From contig JAGOIB010000024.1 in the NCBI GenBank assembly GCA_017995875.1, positions 9,153 to 16,643 of the forward strand: a stretch of 7,491 nucleotides of DNA, written 5' to 3'. A model generated the notes under the pieces. It was not told where the DNA came from. It saw only the letters and a program-made list of their open reading frames with translations, and ran no database searches. This DNA comes from Saprospiraceae bacterium (GTDB lineage: Bacteria > Bacteroidota > Bacteroidia > Chitinophagales > Saprospiraceae). The number at the start of each line of letters is the position of its first letter. The first letter of the stretch is position 1. This document shows, one piece after another, positions 1 to 6,487 of this stretch. A program made the position numbers and the translations under genes.

Positions 1-938
1 GTAATAACTGCTTTCTGTGCGGCAAACATATAGGAGCCTTGTCCCATTTCAGAAACGACAACAAAGGTGACATGAAATCCAACAGGAGTAGCGCCATACG
101 GCTCACAAAATTGTTGGATGGATGAATCACCCGGCATCCAAAGAATGCTCTTATAGTCATCGAAAACCATAAAGACGGATGTATTCTTATTGGTAAATTC
201 CGTAGGAAGGTCTATGCACACCGGAGTGAGATGATCTCCCTGAACTTGAAAAAAGACATCCACATTGATCCAGTCTAGGCTATCACTAAAACACTCATAC
301 CCAAAACCTGTAATAGGATTCTGATTAGTGTCTTGCTGAATCCACCATTCAGTATTGGCTACGTTGTCCCAGGTTTCAGGATTATCATCTGCCTGGATCC
401 ATTTGTTATCGTCTCCATAGAACAGTTCCATCCGTTCTCTGGGATCGGGATCATTGACCAGTATGCGGATCTGTTTGCCGTGTGCCAGTTTTACATGGGT
501 CGGGCCATCCAGGATTTCCAGATTGAGTTCGATTCTGGATTCTAGTAATTTCTTTTCTGAAACCGTTGGAAGACCACCGATAAGGATTTCGCCTTTTGTA
601 TCGCAAACGGTTACATTGATATCAAAAAAGCCGTTTGAACAAGGATATTGTGCCAGGTCTACAAAGCCTGCAGGGATGACCAGTACGACATCCTTGTCAA
701 TAAGAAATACCTGATCTCCCGAACAAGGGCAGGAGACGCTTGTAAAGACATCTCCTGCTATGTCGGCTTGTAATCTGGACATCAACCGGCTGATATCACC
801 GTTTGTATCCTGGGTTGCTCTTGGAACAAACTGATCGATGTCCTTGCCACACGACATCATCATGATCAGAAGTCCAAAAACGTAAAAATACTTGCCCATT
901 ACTCTGTTATTTAGTGTGAAGAGACGAATCGATTTCAT
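1..938 (-). CDS. Putative lipoprotein, third gene of the sigma-factor operon (C-terminus off window)
   Basis: The frame is open from 938 to the left edge (312 codons, no stop), so the C-terminus is missing. The start at 938 lies 24 bp after the stop of the barrel gene. An in-frame ATG at 899 (M14) would give a compact signal peptide, and I cannot decide between them. Residues 15-30 (counted from 938) form a lipoprotein signal: MGKYFYVFGLLIMMMSC, with lipobox MMSC and lipidated Cys30, followed by GKD. The mature part is soluble and beta-rich, with several cysteines (CPC at 70-72, then 100, 112, 216, 241, 278). Segments near MELFYG (170-175), LDWINVD (221-227) and NTSVFMVFDD (252-261) resemble, from memory, uncharacterised Bacteroidota lipoproteins encoded next to sigma factors. 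No enzyme motif is visible. Its operon position suggests an envelope protein made or sensed together with the sigma/anti-sigma pair. Function is unknown. Confidence 0.85.
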   Translation of the reverse strand, partial: MKSIRLFTLNNRVMGKYFYVFGLLIMMMSCGKDIDQFVPRATQDTNGDISRLMSRLQADIAGDVFTSVSCPCSGDQVFLIDKDVVLVIPAGFVDLAQYPCSNGFFDINVTVCDTKGEILIGGLPTVSEKKLLESRIELNLEILDGPTHVKLAHGKQIRILVNDPDPRERMELFYGDDNKWIQADDNPETWDNVANTEWWIQQDTNQNPITGFGYECFSDSLDWINVDVFFQVQGDHLTPVCIDLPTEFTNKNTSVFMVFDDYKSILWMPGDSSIQQFCEPYGATPVGFHVTFVVVSEMGQGSYMFAAQKAVI

Positions 939-962
939 TTCGCTGCCTGCTAGTGGTTATTG

Positions 963-2348
963 TTAATCAAAATGATACCGTATGCCAAGATTCAGGCTGG
1001 CATAGTGCCTGTGTTCTTTCAGAGGATAACTATCCAAAGTCACTGGTTTCAACCTGTAGAGGAAACTGGGTTCTACCAGACCTGAAAGATGATCGGTTAA
1101 AGGAAAAACGACCCCTGCCCCCATATATAGACTGAGCCCAAGGCTGGTTTTATAAACAGGTATTTCGCCGGGATCACCTGGAGTGATACTGCCGGGATGA
1201 AGATTTGGGTCCAGGATCTGGCCTTCATGGCTGCTGGTGAGGTTGAAAACCGGACCGGCATTGATCATAAAAATCGAACGACCCAGGGGTAATTCGAAAC
1301 TGGCCAAAAGGGGAATATCAAGGTATCGATAGGTATTATGAATTTTCTTGATCAGGGTTCCGAAGATGAGTACGCGTGATGTATCTGCGTAAAGAAACGT
1401 TCCATCAGAAGCGAAAAATGAATCAACCCTCGTTGTGGATTGTGTAGCCAGTGTGTCTGTATAATCAAAAATATCACCTACCTGTGTGTAGGTCAATCCA
1501 AGCCTTGCACCAAATCCATTCCTGAACAAAATATTGACACGGCCACCTGCTGACCAACCGTATTGACTGTGTTCAGTGGCCTTACGTGCATCGGCATATA
1601 TGGATGATTCTCCGGCAGTATCTTCAAAAGAACGTGGGCTAAAGCCAGGGCCTCCGAAGATATCTGCTGATAGTGCGTATTTATCAGTGTTACCGCTGAA
1701 TTTATAACAATTCGGATCAGGGTGAAGCGAGGATATTTCTCGCTGTGCTAAAACATCTGCAGAGACTTGCATATCAGCAGGTGTGAGGAAAGACGTTAAT
1801 GATGAATTTCTATTGCTATTATTTGTAGTTGAATTTAATGCGGTTGCTTGATGGAGGTCAAATGTTTTAAGGGAAGAATTTTCAATGGCTACATTTTGAT
1901 TCGATCCTTTAATGGAAAGCTGTTTTTTGTTTGTGGTTGTTTTGAAATTAGCGATAGTACTATTCGTGTAGTTTACATTATTTAGGGAGGGTACTGAAGT
2001 TGATCCGGCGGATTGAGTTGTAGATGGTCTTGTGATGGCAGATGGTGCAGTATTGGTCTCTGAGGCTAATGAAGGCTCAGCATTTGCTTGTAAATTTACT
2101 GTTGCGTTTTGTACGGTTACAGGATTTGAATTCGCTGGAATTGTAATGTTTGATTGCTTGTTATGTGATATGCCAAACATCAAGGCGCCACCTAACAAGG
2201 TGCTTGCGAATAATGTAAACCAGAATAGCGGAAAAACTCTGTCTTCCTTTTTGCCGGGAAGCTGGGCTTCGATAGCATCCCACAGTCCTTCCCGCACGGG
2301 CACGGTATGGTTGTAGAGCTTTTCCTTAAAAATGTTGTTGTTTTTCAT
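963..2348 (-). CDS. Dual membrane-spanning anti-sigma factor-like protein with C-terminal outer-membrane beta-barrel (Dma-type candidate)
   Basis: This 461-residue protein has four visible parts. Residues 1-38 are a charged, presumably cytoplasmic head with a short helix around EGLWDAIEAQL (20-30), like the W..I...L helix common at the N-terminus of Bacteroidota anti-sigma proteins. Residues 39-60 are one hydrophobic helix (FPLFWFTLFAST then LLGGALMFGI), not followed by a signal-peptidase site. Residues 61 to about 215 are a low-complexity Ser/Thr/Asn/Ala linker, probably disordered. Residues about 222-461 alternate as beta-strands of a porin-like barrel (outer-membrane beta-barrel, PorT/OMP_b-brl type), ending LGIRYHFD. 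The ATG overlaps the sigma-factor stop as ATGA, so translation is coupled and a sigma partner is expected. The layout matches the Dma family described in B. thetaiotaomicron: the head holds sigma, the linker crosses the periplasm and the barrel sits in the outer membrane. The only cysteine is C214, at the linker-barrel junction. Family assignment is by architecture, not by alignment. Confidence 0.8.
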   Translation of the reverse strand: MKNNNIFKEKLYNHTVPVREGLWDAIEAQLPGKKEDRVFPLFWFTLFASTLLGGALMFGISHNKQSNITIPANSNPVTVQNATVNLQANAEPSLASETNTAPSAITRPSTTQSAGSTSVPSLNNVNYTNSTIANFKTTTNKKQLSIKGSNQNVAIENSSLKTFDLHQATALNSTTNNSNRNSSLTSFLTPADMQVSADVLAQREISSLHPDPNCYKFSGNTDKYALSADIFGGPGFSPRSFEDTAGESSIYADARKATEHSQYGWSAGGRVNILFRNGFGARLGLTYTQVGDIFDYTDTLATQSTTRVDSFFASDGTFLYADTSRVLIFGTLIKKIHNTYRYLDIPLLASFELPLGRSIFMINAGPVFNLTSSHEGQILDPNLHPGSITPGDPGEIPVYKTSLGLSLYMGAGVVFPLTDHLSGLVEPSFLYRLKPVTLDSYPLKEHRHYASLNLGIRYHFD

Positions 2349-2878
2349 AATTCTACTTTTAACGTAGCCTCCAATGAACGCTGAATATATTTTCTTGCTT
2401 TCGTCAATTGCGATCTTGAACTGCTTTCTTCGATGCCTAAGAGTTGTGCTATTTCTTTGTGTGGGAAACCTTCGATGACACTCAGATTGAAAACGGTTCT
2501 GTATCCATCAGGTATGTTATCAATCACGTTCATCAATTCATCTGCACTCATCCGGCTGATGATATCCGGTTCGATGCCATGCTCCGGGATCCCATCGCCA
2601 TAGTAATCTACATTGAGGCGTTTAGCTTTTTCAAGATGGCGAATGCATGTGTTGACACACACTCTGCGGATCCATCCTTCGAAGGAACCTTCATTTCTAT
2701 ATTGCGCCAGGTACTGAAACACACGTACAAAACTATCCTGCATCACATCTTCGGCCTGGCTTGTTCCGACATATCGCCTGCAGACTGCCATGAGCAGTGG
2801 AGCAAAGCGATCGTATAACAACCGTTGTGCTTTTCTGTCATTGGCCCCACACCGACTGATCAGTTCCTGTTCCTGCAA
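2345..2878 (-). CDS. ECF-family RNA polymerase sigma-70 factor (TTG start)
   Basis: The product (177 residues) directs RNA polymerase to a small promoter set, normally held inactive by the anti-sigma partner encoded next. Region 2 spans about 19-86: LLYDRFAPLLMAVCRRYV, then QAEDVMQDSFVRVF (41-54) and the -10-recognition helix around FEGWIRRVCVNTCIRHL. A short acidic linker (87-110) follows. Region 4 spans about 112-165: IPDGYRTVFNLSVIEGFPHK (122-141) and the helix-turn-helix EIAQLLGIEESSSRSQLTKA (142-161). Length is usual for an ECF factor with no extra domain. The start is TTG at 2878. An in-frame TAA at 2888-2890 closes the frame upstream, and the first in-frame ATG is M30, inside region 2, which would destroy the fold. 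The N-terminus from TTG (QEQELISRC..ND..AQRLLY) fits other Bacteroidota ECF factors. The gene ends in an ATGA overlap with the barrel gene. The target regulon cannot be read from this window, though autoregulation is common in such operons. Confidence 0.93.
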   Translation of the reverse strand: MQEQELISRCGANDRKAQRLLYDRFAPLLMAVCRRYVGTSQAEDVMQDSFVRVFQYLAQYRNEGSFEGWIRRVCVNTCIRHLEKAKRLNVDYYGDGIPEHGIEPDIISRMSADELMNVIDNIPDGYRTVFNLSVIEGFPHKEIAQLLGIEESSSRSQLTKARKYIQRSLEATLKVEL

Positions 2879-2958
2879 AGGGTTTGTTTAGTTGTACGCT
2901 GTTAATAATGATACTATTTCCACCAATCCGCTGCCCTGATTTCGAAATAAAATGGAAA

Positions 2959-2976
2959 CCATCTGAAATCAGATGG
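2959..2976. repeat. Perfect 8-bp inverted repeat (possible operator)
   Basis: CCATCTGA, two bases (AA), then TCAGATGG form a perfect inverted repeat centred about 90 bp upstream of the sigma-factor start. The spacing suits a dimeric regulator site in the operon's promoter region or a small hairpin in its leader. The function is inferred from position only. Confidence 0.35.
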
Positions 2977-3150
2977 ATGAGGGAAGATCCATTAGTTCTA
3001 TATGTCCGGACATCGGGTATGCCACGGATTTGGTGTCACGGATTCCTGACGATAAAGCTATTGATTTTCAACCATTTTGGAGACTACCAAATTGCATTTG
3101 GGTGGGTGGTTTGCAAAAAGAATGGGTAGAGGAAGGGGGAAGGGAAATGA

Positions 3151-3176
3151 GGTGTTTGAAATTTAGTTAAAACACC
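3151..3176. repeat. Small hairpin (7-bp stem, 12-nt loop)
   Basis: GGTGTTT at 3151-3157 pairs with AAACACC at 3170-3176 around an AT-rich loop. There is no downstream T run on either strand, so it is not a convincing terminator. It lies 15 bp before the long palindrome and may belong to the same structured segment. Confidence 0.3.
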
Positions 3177-3191
3177 TTGTAAGCTATAGAC

Positions 3192-3253
3192 AATCAGTGC
3201 GTTATAACAGTGTGGCACACCTAGGTGTGCCACACTGTTATAATGCACTGATT
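3192..3253. repeat. 62-bp zero-loop near-perfect palindrome
   Basis: Two 31-nt arms (3192-3222 and 3223-3253) are reverse complements except at one pair (3201 G opposite 3244 T, a G-U wobble if transcribed as RNA). The inner 42 bp (3202-3243) are perfect, from TTATAACAGTGTGGCACACC through the centre CCTAGG. Beyond the arms, AAGCTATA (3181-3188) and TATAAAGCTT (3264-3273) form a looser outer inverted match with unequal spacing. No T tract follows on either strand and the flanking genes diverge, so an ordinary rho-independent terminator is unlikely. It could be a mobile miniature element or dispersed palindrome, a cruciform-forming regulatory site, or a remnant of an element boundary. No transposase gene or clear target-site duplication is visible here. 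Confidence 0.9.
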
Positions 3254-3353
3254 AGTTGTTAGTTATAAAGCTTTTGGGCGATTTTTTCAAAAACATACAT
3301 CATGACCATAAAACAATCAATAATATGACTACATTTAAGTCAAATTTGAAATC

Positions 3354-4403
3354 ATGAAAGGCAGAGGAGCTCAAATTAATACTGACAACCCTTTTTCAAA
3401 ACATCGTGCCGCGAGACATCCGGATCTGACTTTTTCAAATCCCAGTGAAGAGGTCAGGACTGAATACCTGGAAACACATGCCAAGACTATTATCAACAAA
3501 GTAGAAAGCCCGGATATTGGCCTCGAATATTCGATGAATCCCTATCAGGGTTGTGAGCATGGCTGTGTATACTGTTATGCCCGCAATACTCATCCATATT
3601 GGGGTTATAGCGCCGGAATCGATTTTGAAAGTAAGATCCTTGTCAAGCGCGACGCACCCCAATTACTCGCCAAAAAACTAGCTTCTCCGAAATGGATAGT
3701 TGCACCAATCATGCTGTCCGGAAACACAGATTGTTACCAGCCTATTGAAGCAAAACTCAAAATCACACGCCAACTCCTGGAAGTCCTTGAACGGTTTCAT
3801 CATCCGGTTGGTATCATTACTAAGAGTGCACTCATCCTCCGCGATATGGATATCATCAGCAGGATGGCTGAGAAGAGATTGGTAAGTGTGGCTATTTCCA
3901 TCAATACGTTGGATGAATCTTTGCGAAGACAGCTCGAGCCAAGAACAGCATCTATCCCAAAACGTCTGCAGGTGATTGAAGAATTATCCAATGCAGGCAT
4001 CCACGTGCACGCAATGTTGGCACCTGTTATTCCCGGACTCAATGATCATGAGATGATGGATCTGATGGGCGCGGTAGCCAAAGCGGGTGCAAAAAACGCA
4101 GGATATATCACTGTAAGGTTGAATGGAGATGTCGGGCCGATATTTATTGATTGGGTAAAGAAAAAGTATAAAGACCGTGCGGACAAAATTCTAAATCGTA
4201 TTATGGATACGCATGGCGGGCAATTGAATGATAGCCGGATGGGTGTGCGTATGAAAGGTGAAGGGAAATATGCAGAGATGATTGCTGCTCAGTTTCAACT
4301 GGCCATGCGGCGCCATATGCCACAGCCTGAATTATTTGCATATGATCTTAGCCAGTTTGAAAAGGCGAGAAAACCGCAGACAAGCTTATTTGATATGATA
4401 TGA
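3354..4403 (+). CDS. PA0069-family (SplB-like) radical SAM protein
   Basis: This 349-residue protein is a radical SAM enzyme: it should bind a [4Fe-4S] cluster through C67, C71 and C74 (CEHGCVYC, 67-74) and split S-adenosylmethionine to a radical. The text around it, NPYQGCEHGCVYCYARNTH (62-80) and PYWGYSAGIDFESKILVK (81-98), is typical of the PA0069 branch of the SplB-related group. SGNTDCYQPIE (122-132), SINTLDESLRRQLEPRTAS (182-200) and the VHAMLAPVIPGLND stretch (218-231) continue the barrel fold. Spore photoproduct lyase repairs thymine lesions, but the PA0069 branch has no settled substrate, so DNA repair is only a possibility. The KGRGAQIN start agrees with the family N-terminus, and length is normal. 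The C-terminus PQTSLFDMI carries a clamp-like peptide. It is transcribed alone, divergent from the sigma operon and convergent with the antiporter gene. Confidence 0.93.
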   Translation: MKGRGAQINTDNPFSKHRAARHPDLTFSNPSEEVRTEYLETHAKTIINKVESPDIGLEYSMNPYQGCEHGCVYCYARNTHPYWGYSAGIDFESKILVKRDAPQLLAKKLASPKWIVAPIMLSGNTDCYQPIEAKLKITRQLLEVLERFHHPVGIITKSALILRDMDIISRMAEKRLVSVAISINTLDESLRRQLEPRTASIPKRLQVIEELSNAGIHVHAMLAPVIPGLNDHEMMDLMGAVAKAGAKNAGYITVRLNGDVGPIFIDWVKKKYKDRADKILNRIMDTHGGQLNDSRMGVRMKGEGKYAEMIAAQFQLAMRRHMPQPELFAYDLSQFEKARKPQTSLFDMI

Positions 4404-4424
4404 GAAATAGTCTAAGCTATTTCT
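4403..4424. terminator. Weak bidirectional terminator candidate between convergent genes
   Basis: AGAAATAG (4403-4410) and CTATTTCT (4417-4424) form an 8-bp stem with a 6-nt loop in the 38-bp gap between the radical SAM stop and the antiporter stop. The first base overlaps the TGA. The stem is AT-rich and has no clear T run, so the call rests mostly on its position between convergent genes. Confidence 0.4.
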
Positions 4425-4441
4425 GCATCCATTCCATCACA

Positions 4442-5767
4442 TCAAATTTGTTGTTGCAGGTAGTAAACACCTATGCCAGTGAAATAACCCAGGAGCGCAT
4501 AAAAGGATATTCGTTTCAGATACCACAGAAAATCGATCTTGAGGATGCCCATGGATGCAACGCCTGCAGCAGATCCAATGATAAGCAAACTTCCACCAGT
4601 TCCAGCACAATACGCCAATAATTCCCAGAAAGGATGATCCGCAGGGAACGTGCTTAAATCATACATACCCATACTTGCGGCTACCAGTGGGACATTATCA
4701 ACAATAGAAGAGAGAATACCGATGAAGCCTGTGATCGCATAGATGTTGCCAAAGTGGTGGTTGAGCGCATCAGCAATATCATGCAAATGACCGGATACAT
4801 CAAGCGAGCCAACAGCTAAAAGAATGCCTAGGAAGAAAAGTACAGTAGGCGTATCAATCCGATGAAGAATCGCACCAACTGAAAATTGATGCCTGGTTTC
4901 GGCTTCTTTGTGACGATGAAGAAGGTCTGTAACATACCACAGAATACCAACCGATAGCAGAATTCCCATGTATGGAGGCAAGTGTGTAAAGTATTTAAAA
5001 ACCGGAACGGCCAACAAGCCCATAAAGCCCAGAATAAACATCAGTTTTTCTTCAAAAGCAGTTGTCTTATGATGTGCGGCCATTTCGTGTGCTGCATTTC
5101 TTTCCAGCGGCTCTTTCTTCCTGCTTTGAAGATAGGAAGCCACCAATAGCGGAATCAGCAGGCTGCTGACGGAAGCAAGAAATGTGGCATAGATGATATT
5201 GATCGTTGTCACTTGCCCGCCAATCCAAAGCATTATTGTGGTGACATCCCCAATTGGGGACCATGCACCTCCGGCATTGGCGGCGATGATAACGAAGCCT
5301 CCGAATAGCCATTTGTCATCCTGCTTTTTTATAATGCGACGTAGTAAGGCGCACATGATAATCGCCGTGGTCATATTGTCCAGCACGGCAGAAAGAAAAA
5401 AAGTAACCCAACAGATGATCCATAATAATTTGATGGCGTTAGTAGTAGTGATGCGGTCAGTTATCACCCGGAAACCATTGTGCACATCCACCAGTTCGAC
5501 GATGGTCATTGCTCCCAGTAAGAAAAAAAGTATTTCTGCAATCTTACCCAGATGTTCAAAAAGGGCTGTATTCACGAAACTTCCTGCGTCCGTGTTTGCC
5601 AGCGCGAATTCGCTTGCGGAAGGCATTTGATCTAATCCAAATAATAAGATCAACCAACATATCATACCTGTCAGGAGGGCTGTTCCTGCCTTGTCAAGCT
5701 TGAGTGGATGCTCAAGGGCAATCAATATATAGCCCAGAATGAAAACACCAAGGATGAGTGCGGACAT
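4442..5767 (-). CDS. nhaD: NhaD-type Na+/H+ antiporter
   Basis: The product is an inner-membrane antiporter expected to expel Na+ (or Li+) in exchange for protons, supporting pH and salt homeostasis. It has 441 residues with about a dozen hydrophobic segments, for example 2-18, 27-45, 74-92, 112-140, 190-212, 243-257, 306-321, 341-362, 383-405 and 419-437. Conserved NhaD landmarks are LDNMTTAIIM (129-138), NAGGAWSPIGDVTT (164-177), SSIVDNVPLVAA (353-364) and GTGGSLLIIGSAAGVASMG (389-407). The paired Asp-Asn sites (D130-N131 and D357-N358) are the kind of polar residues used for ion binding in this ion-transporter superfamily. Start ATG at 5767; an in-frame TGA lies 27 bp upstream with no other ATG between. 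It sits 67 bp downstream of the CBS-domain gene on the same strand and is probably co-transcribed with it. Assignment as NhaD is firm; ion preference and pH dependence are not visible. Confidence 0.95.
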   Translation of the reverse strand: MSALILGVFILGYILIALEHPLKLDKAGTALLTGMICWLILLFGLDQMPSASEFALANTDAGSFVNTALFEHLGKIAEILFFLLGAMTIVELVDVHNGFRVITDRITTTNAIKLLWIICWVTFFLSAVLDNMTTAIIMCALLRRIIKKQDDKWLFGGFVIIAANAGGAWSPIGDVTTIMLWIGGQVTTINIIYATFLASVSSLLIPLLVASYLQSRKKEPLERNAAHEMAAHHKTTAFEEKLMFILGFMGLLAVPVFKYFTHLPPYMGILLSVGILWYVTDLLHRHKEAETRHQFSVGAILHRIDTPTVLFFLGILLAVGSLDVSGHLHDIADALNHHFGNIYAITGFIGILSSIVDNVPLVAASMGMYDLSTFPADHPFWELLAYCAGTGGSLLIIGSAAGVASMGILKIDFLWYLKRISFYALLGYFTGIGVYYLQQQI

Positions 5768-5834
5768 AGAAGTGGTTGTGGTGGAAGTACCAGGTCAAGG
5801 CTGCAAAGAAAAAGAAATATCCAGGCCTAAAGAA

Positions 5835-6266
5835 TCATGTTGAAATATATTTCTCCAGAAACTCGATATGATCTTTTTGTTCCATGATCATGGCGTTGAC
5901 GATGTCCCCAATACTCAGCATACCTATTACATTGCCATCTTCCTTGACTGGCAAGTGGCGGATGTGAAGGTCTGTGAAAAGCTGCATACAATCTTCCATG
6001 TTCATATCCGTGGTCACTGTATACACATTGTGCGTCATGACTTCGGTTACCGGTGTACTTTTAGCTTTTCGGCCCTGGATAATTCCTTTTCGGGCATAGT
6101 CACGTTCAGAGAAAATACCTACGAGCTTGTCACCATCCATGATCATGACCGCGCCAATGTTTTGGGTAGCCATAAGTTCGAGGGCTTCGATGACCATCGC
6201 CGCCGGAGAAAGGGCAAAGACCTTATTGGTACTTTTGCCTGCGAGCAATTTTTTTACGGAAATCAT
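5835..6266 (-). CDS. Stand-alone tandem CBS-domain protein
   Basis: These 143 residues are almost entirely a pair of CBS motifs, which together form a Bateman module that binds adenine nucleotides or related ligands. CBS1 spans about 8-63 and CBS2 about 72-128. Each keeps the ribose-phosphate signature of Ser/Thr followed three residues later by Asp: SERD (53-56) in GIFSERDY and SIGD (118-121) in GMLSIGDIV. The second unit opens VTEVMTHNVYTVTTD, as in many small cytosolic CBS proteins. A short C-terminal helix (QKDHIEFLEKY) may aid dimerisation. There is no enzyme or DNA-binding domain. It is the first gene of the unit with the NhaD antiporter, so a regulatory role on the transporter or on a more distant partner is plausible. 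The ligand is unknown. ATG at 6266 has no Shine-Dalgarno sequence. Confidence 0.93.
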   Translation of the reverse strand: MISVKKLLAGKSTNKVFALSPAAMVIEALELMATQNIGAVMIMDGDKLVGIFSERDYARKGIIQGRKAKSTPVTEVMTHNVYTVTTDMNMEDCMQLFTDLHIRHLPVKEDGNVIGMLSIGDIVNAMIMEQKDHIEFLEKYIST

Positions 6267-6321
6267 AGTATTACATGTCTTGAATGTTAAAATCTCTTTT
6301 GATTCACTTCAACTCAATTTC

Positions 6322-6338
6322 CTGCTTAAGATAAGCAG
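6322..6338. repeat. 7-bp inverted repeat in the divergent promoter region
   Basis: CTGCTTA, three bases (AGA), then TAAGCAG form a perfect inverted repeat 55 bp upstream of the CBS gene start and 43 bp before the hydrolase promoter candidate. An A run follows on the plus strand, the wrong way round for a terminator. A shared operator for the divergent genes is possible. Confidence 0.3.
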
Positions 6339-6380
6339 AAAAAACATATTAAACAAATCACCAATGATTTTCATGGGTTG

Positions 6381-6411
6381 GTTGAAATCCAATCTGCCGG
6401 GGTTATCTTTG
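6381..6411 (+). promoter_or_regulatory. Bacteroidota-type promoter candidate for the hydrolase lipoprotein
   Basis: TATCTTTG at 6404-6411 matches the -7 pattern TAnnTTTG exactly. GTTG at 6381-6384 (TTG core at 6382-6384) lies 19 nt upstream as the -33 element. Transcription would begin near 6418, leaving a leader of about 70 nt before the ATG at 6488. This was the only full-pattern match found in the intergenic regions scanned by eye. Confidence 0.55.
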
Positions 6412-6487
6412 GCAGGAGCATCCTTATGAAAAGGGATAGGTCGTATTTTCTTCAATCATTTAAGGTCGTTTATCCAAAAGTTTCCAT

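Larger units (their letters stand above)
2879..3353. other. Divergent intergenic region without a convincing gene
   Basis: These 475 bp separate the divergent sigma operon and radical SAM gene, so they should hold both promoters. No exact TAnnTTTG box was found in either direction. The two overlapping plus-strand reading frames (2884-3129 and 2973-3170) have no recognisable domain and no start signal. A purine-rich stretch (about 3117-3150) precedes hairpins at 3151-3176 and 3192-3253. The stretch 2990-3115 could be decayed coding DNA, but I cannot assign it. Confidence 0.6.

Noticed and set aside
333..714. Plus-strand frames opposite the lipoprotein gene
   Set aside because: The minus-strand frame is continuous for 312 codons with a lipoprotein signal and coherent composition; these are its shadows.
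2032..2316. Possible separate small gene inside the linker-coding segment of the barrel protein
   Set aside because: It is antisense to the continuous barrel-protein frame; the unusual composition comes from the Ser/Thr/Asn-rich linker.
2884..3170. Two overlapping plus-strand reading frames in the intergenic region (81 and 65 residues)
   Set aside because: No recognisable domain, no start context, overlap in different frames and a probable promoter region; coding is not supported.
3192..3253. Reading the long palindrome as a rho-independent terminator
   Set aside because: No T run on either side and no gene ends toward it; both neighbouring genes start away from it.
3341..3348. CAAATTTG resembling a -7 promoter box before the radical SAM gene
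   Set aside because: It misses the first T and would place the transcript start at the ATG; it is also part of a chance AT-rich palindrome.
5193..5630. 145-residue plus-strand frame opposite nhaD
   Set aside because: Antisense to conserved NhaD motifs; low-complexity Ile/Val/Ser composition is what antisense of membrane segments gives.
5868..6290. 140-residue plus-strand frame opposite the CBS gene
   Set aside because: It is a mirror of a well-supported CBS-domain gene; the His/Phe/Asp-rich translation has no family resemblance.
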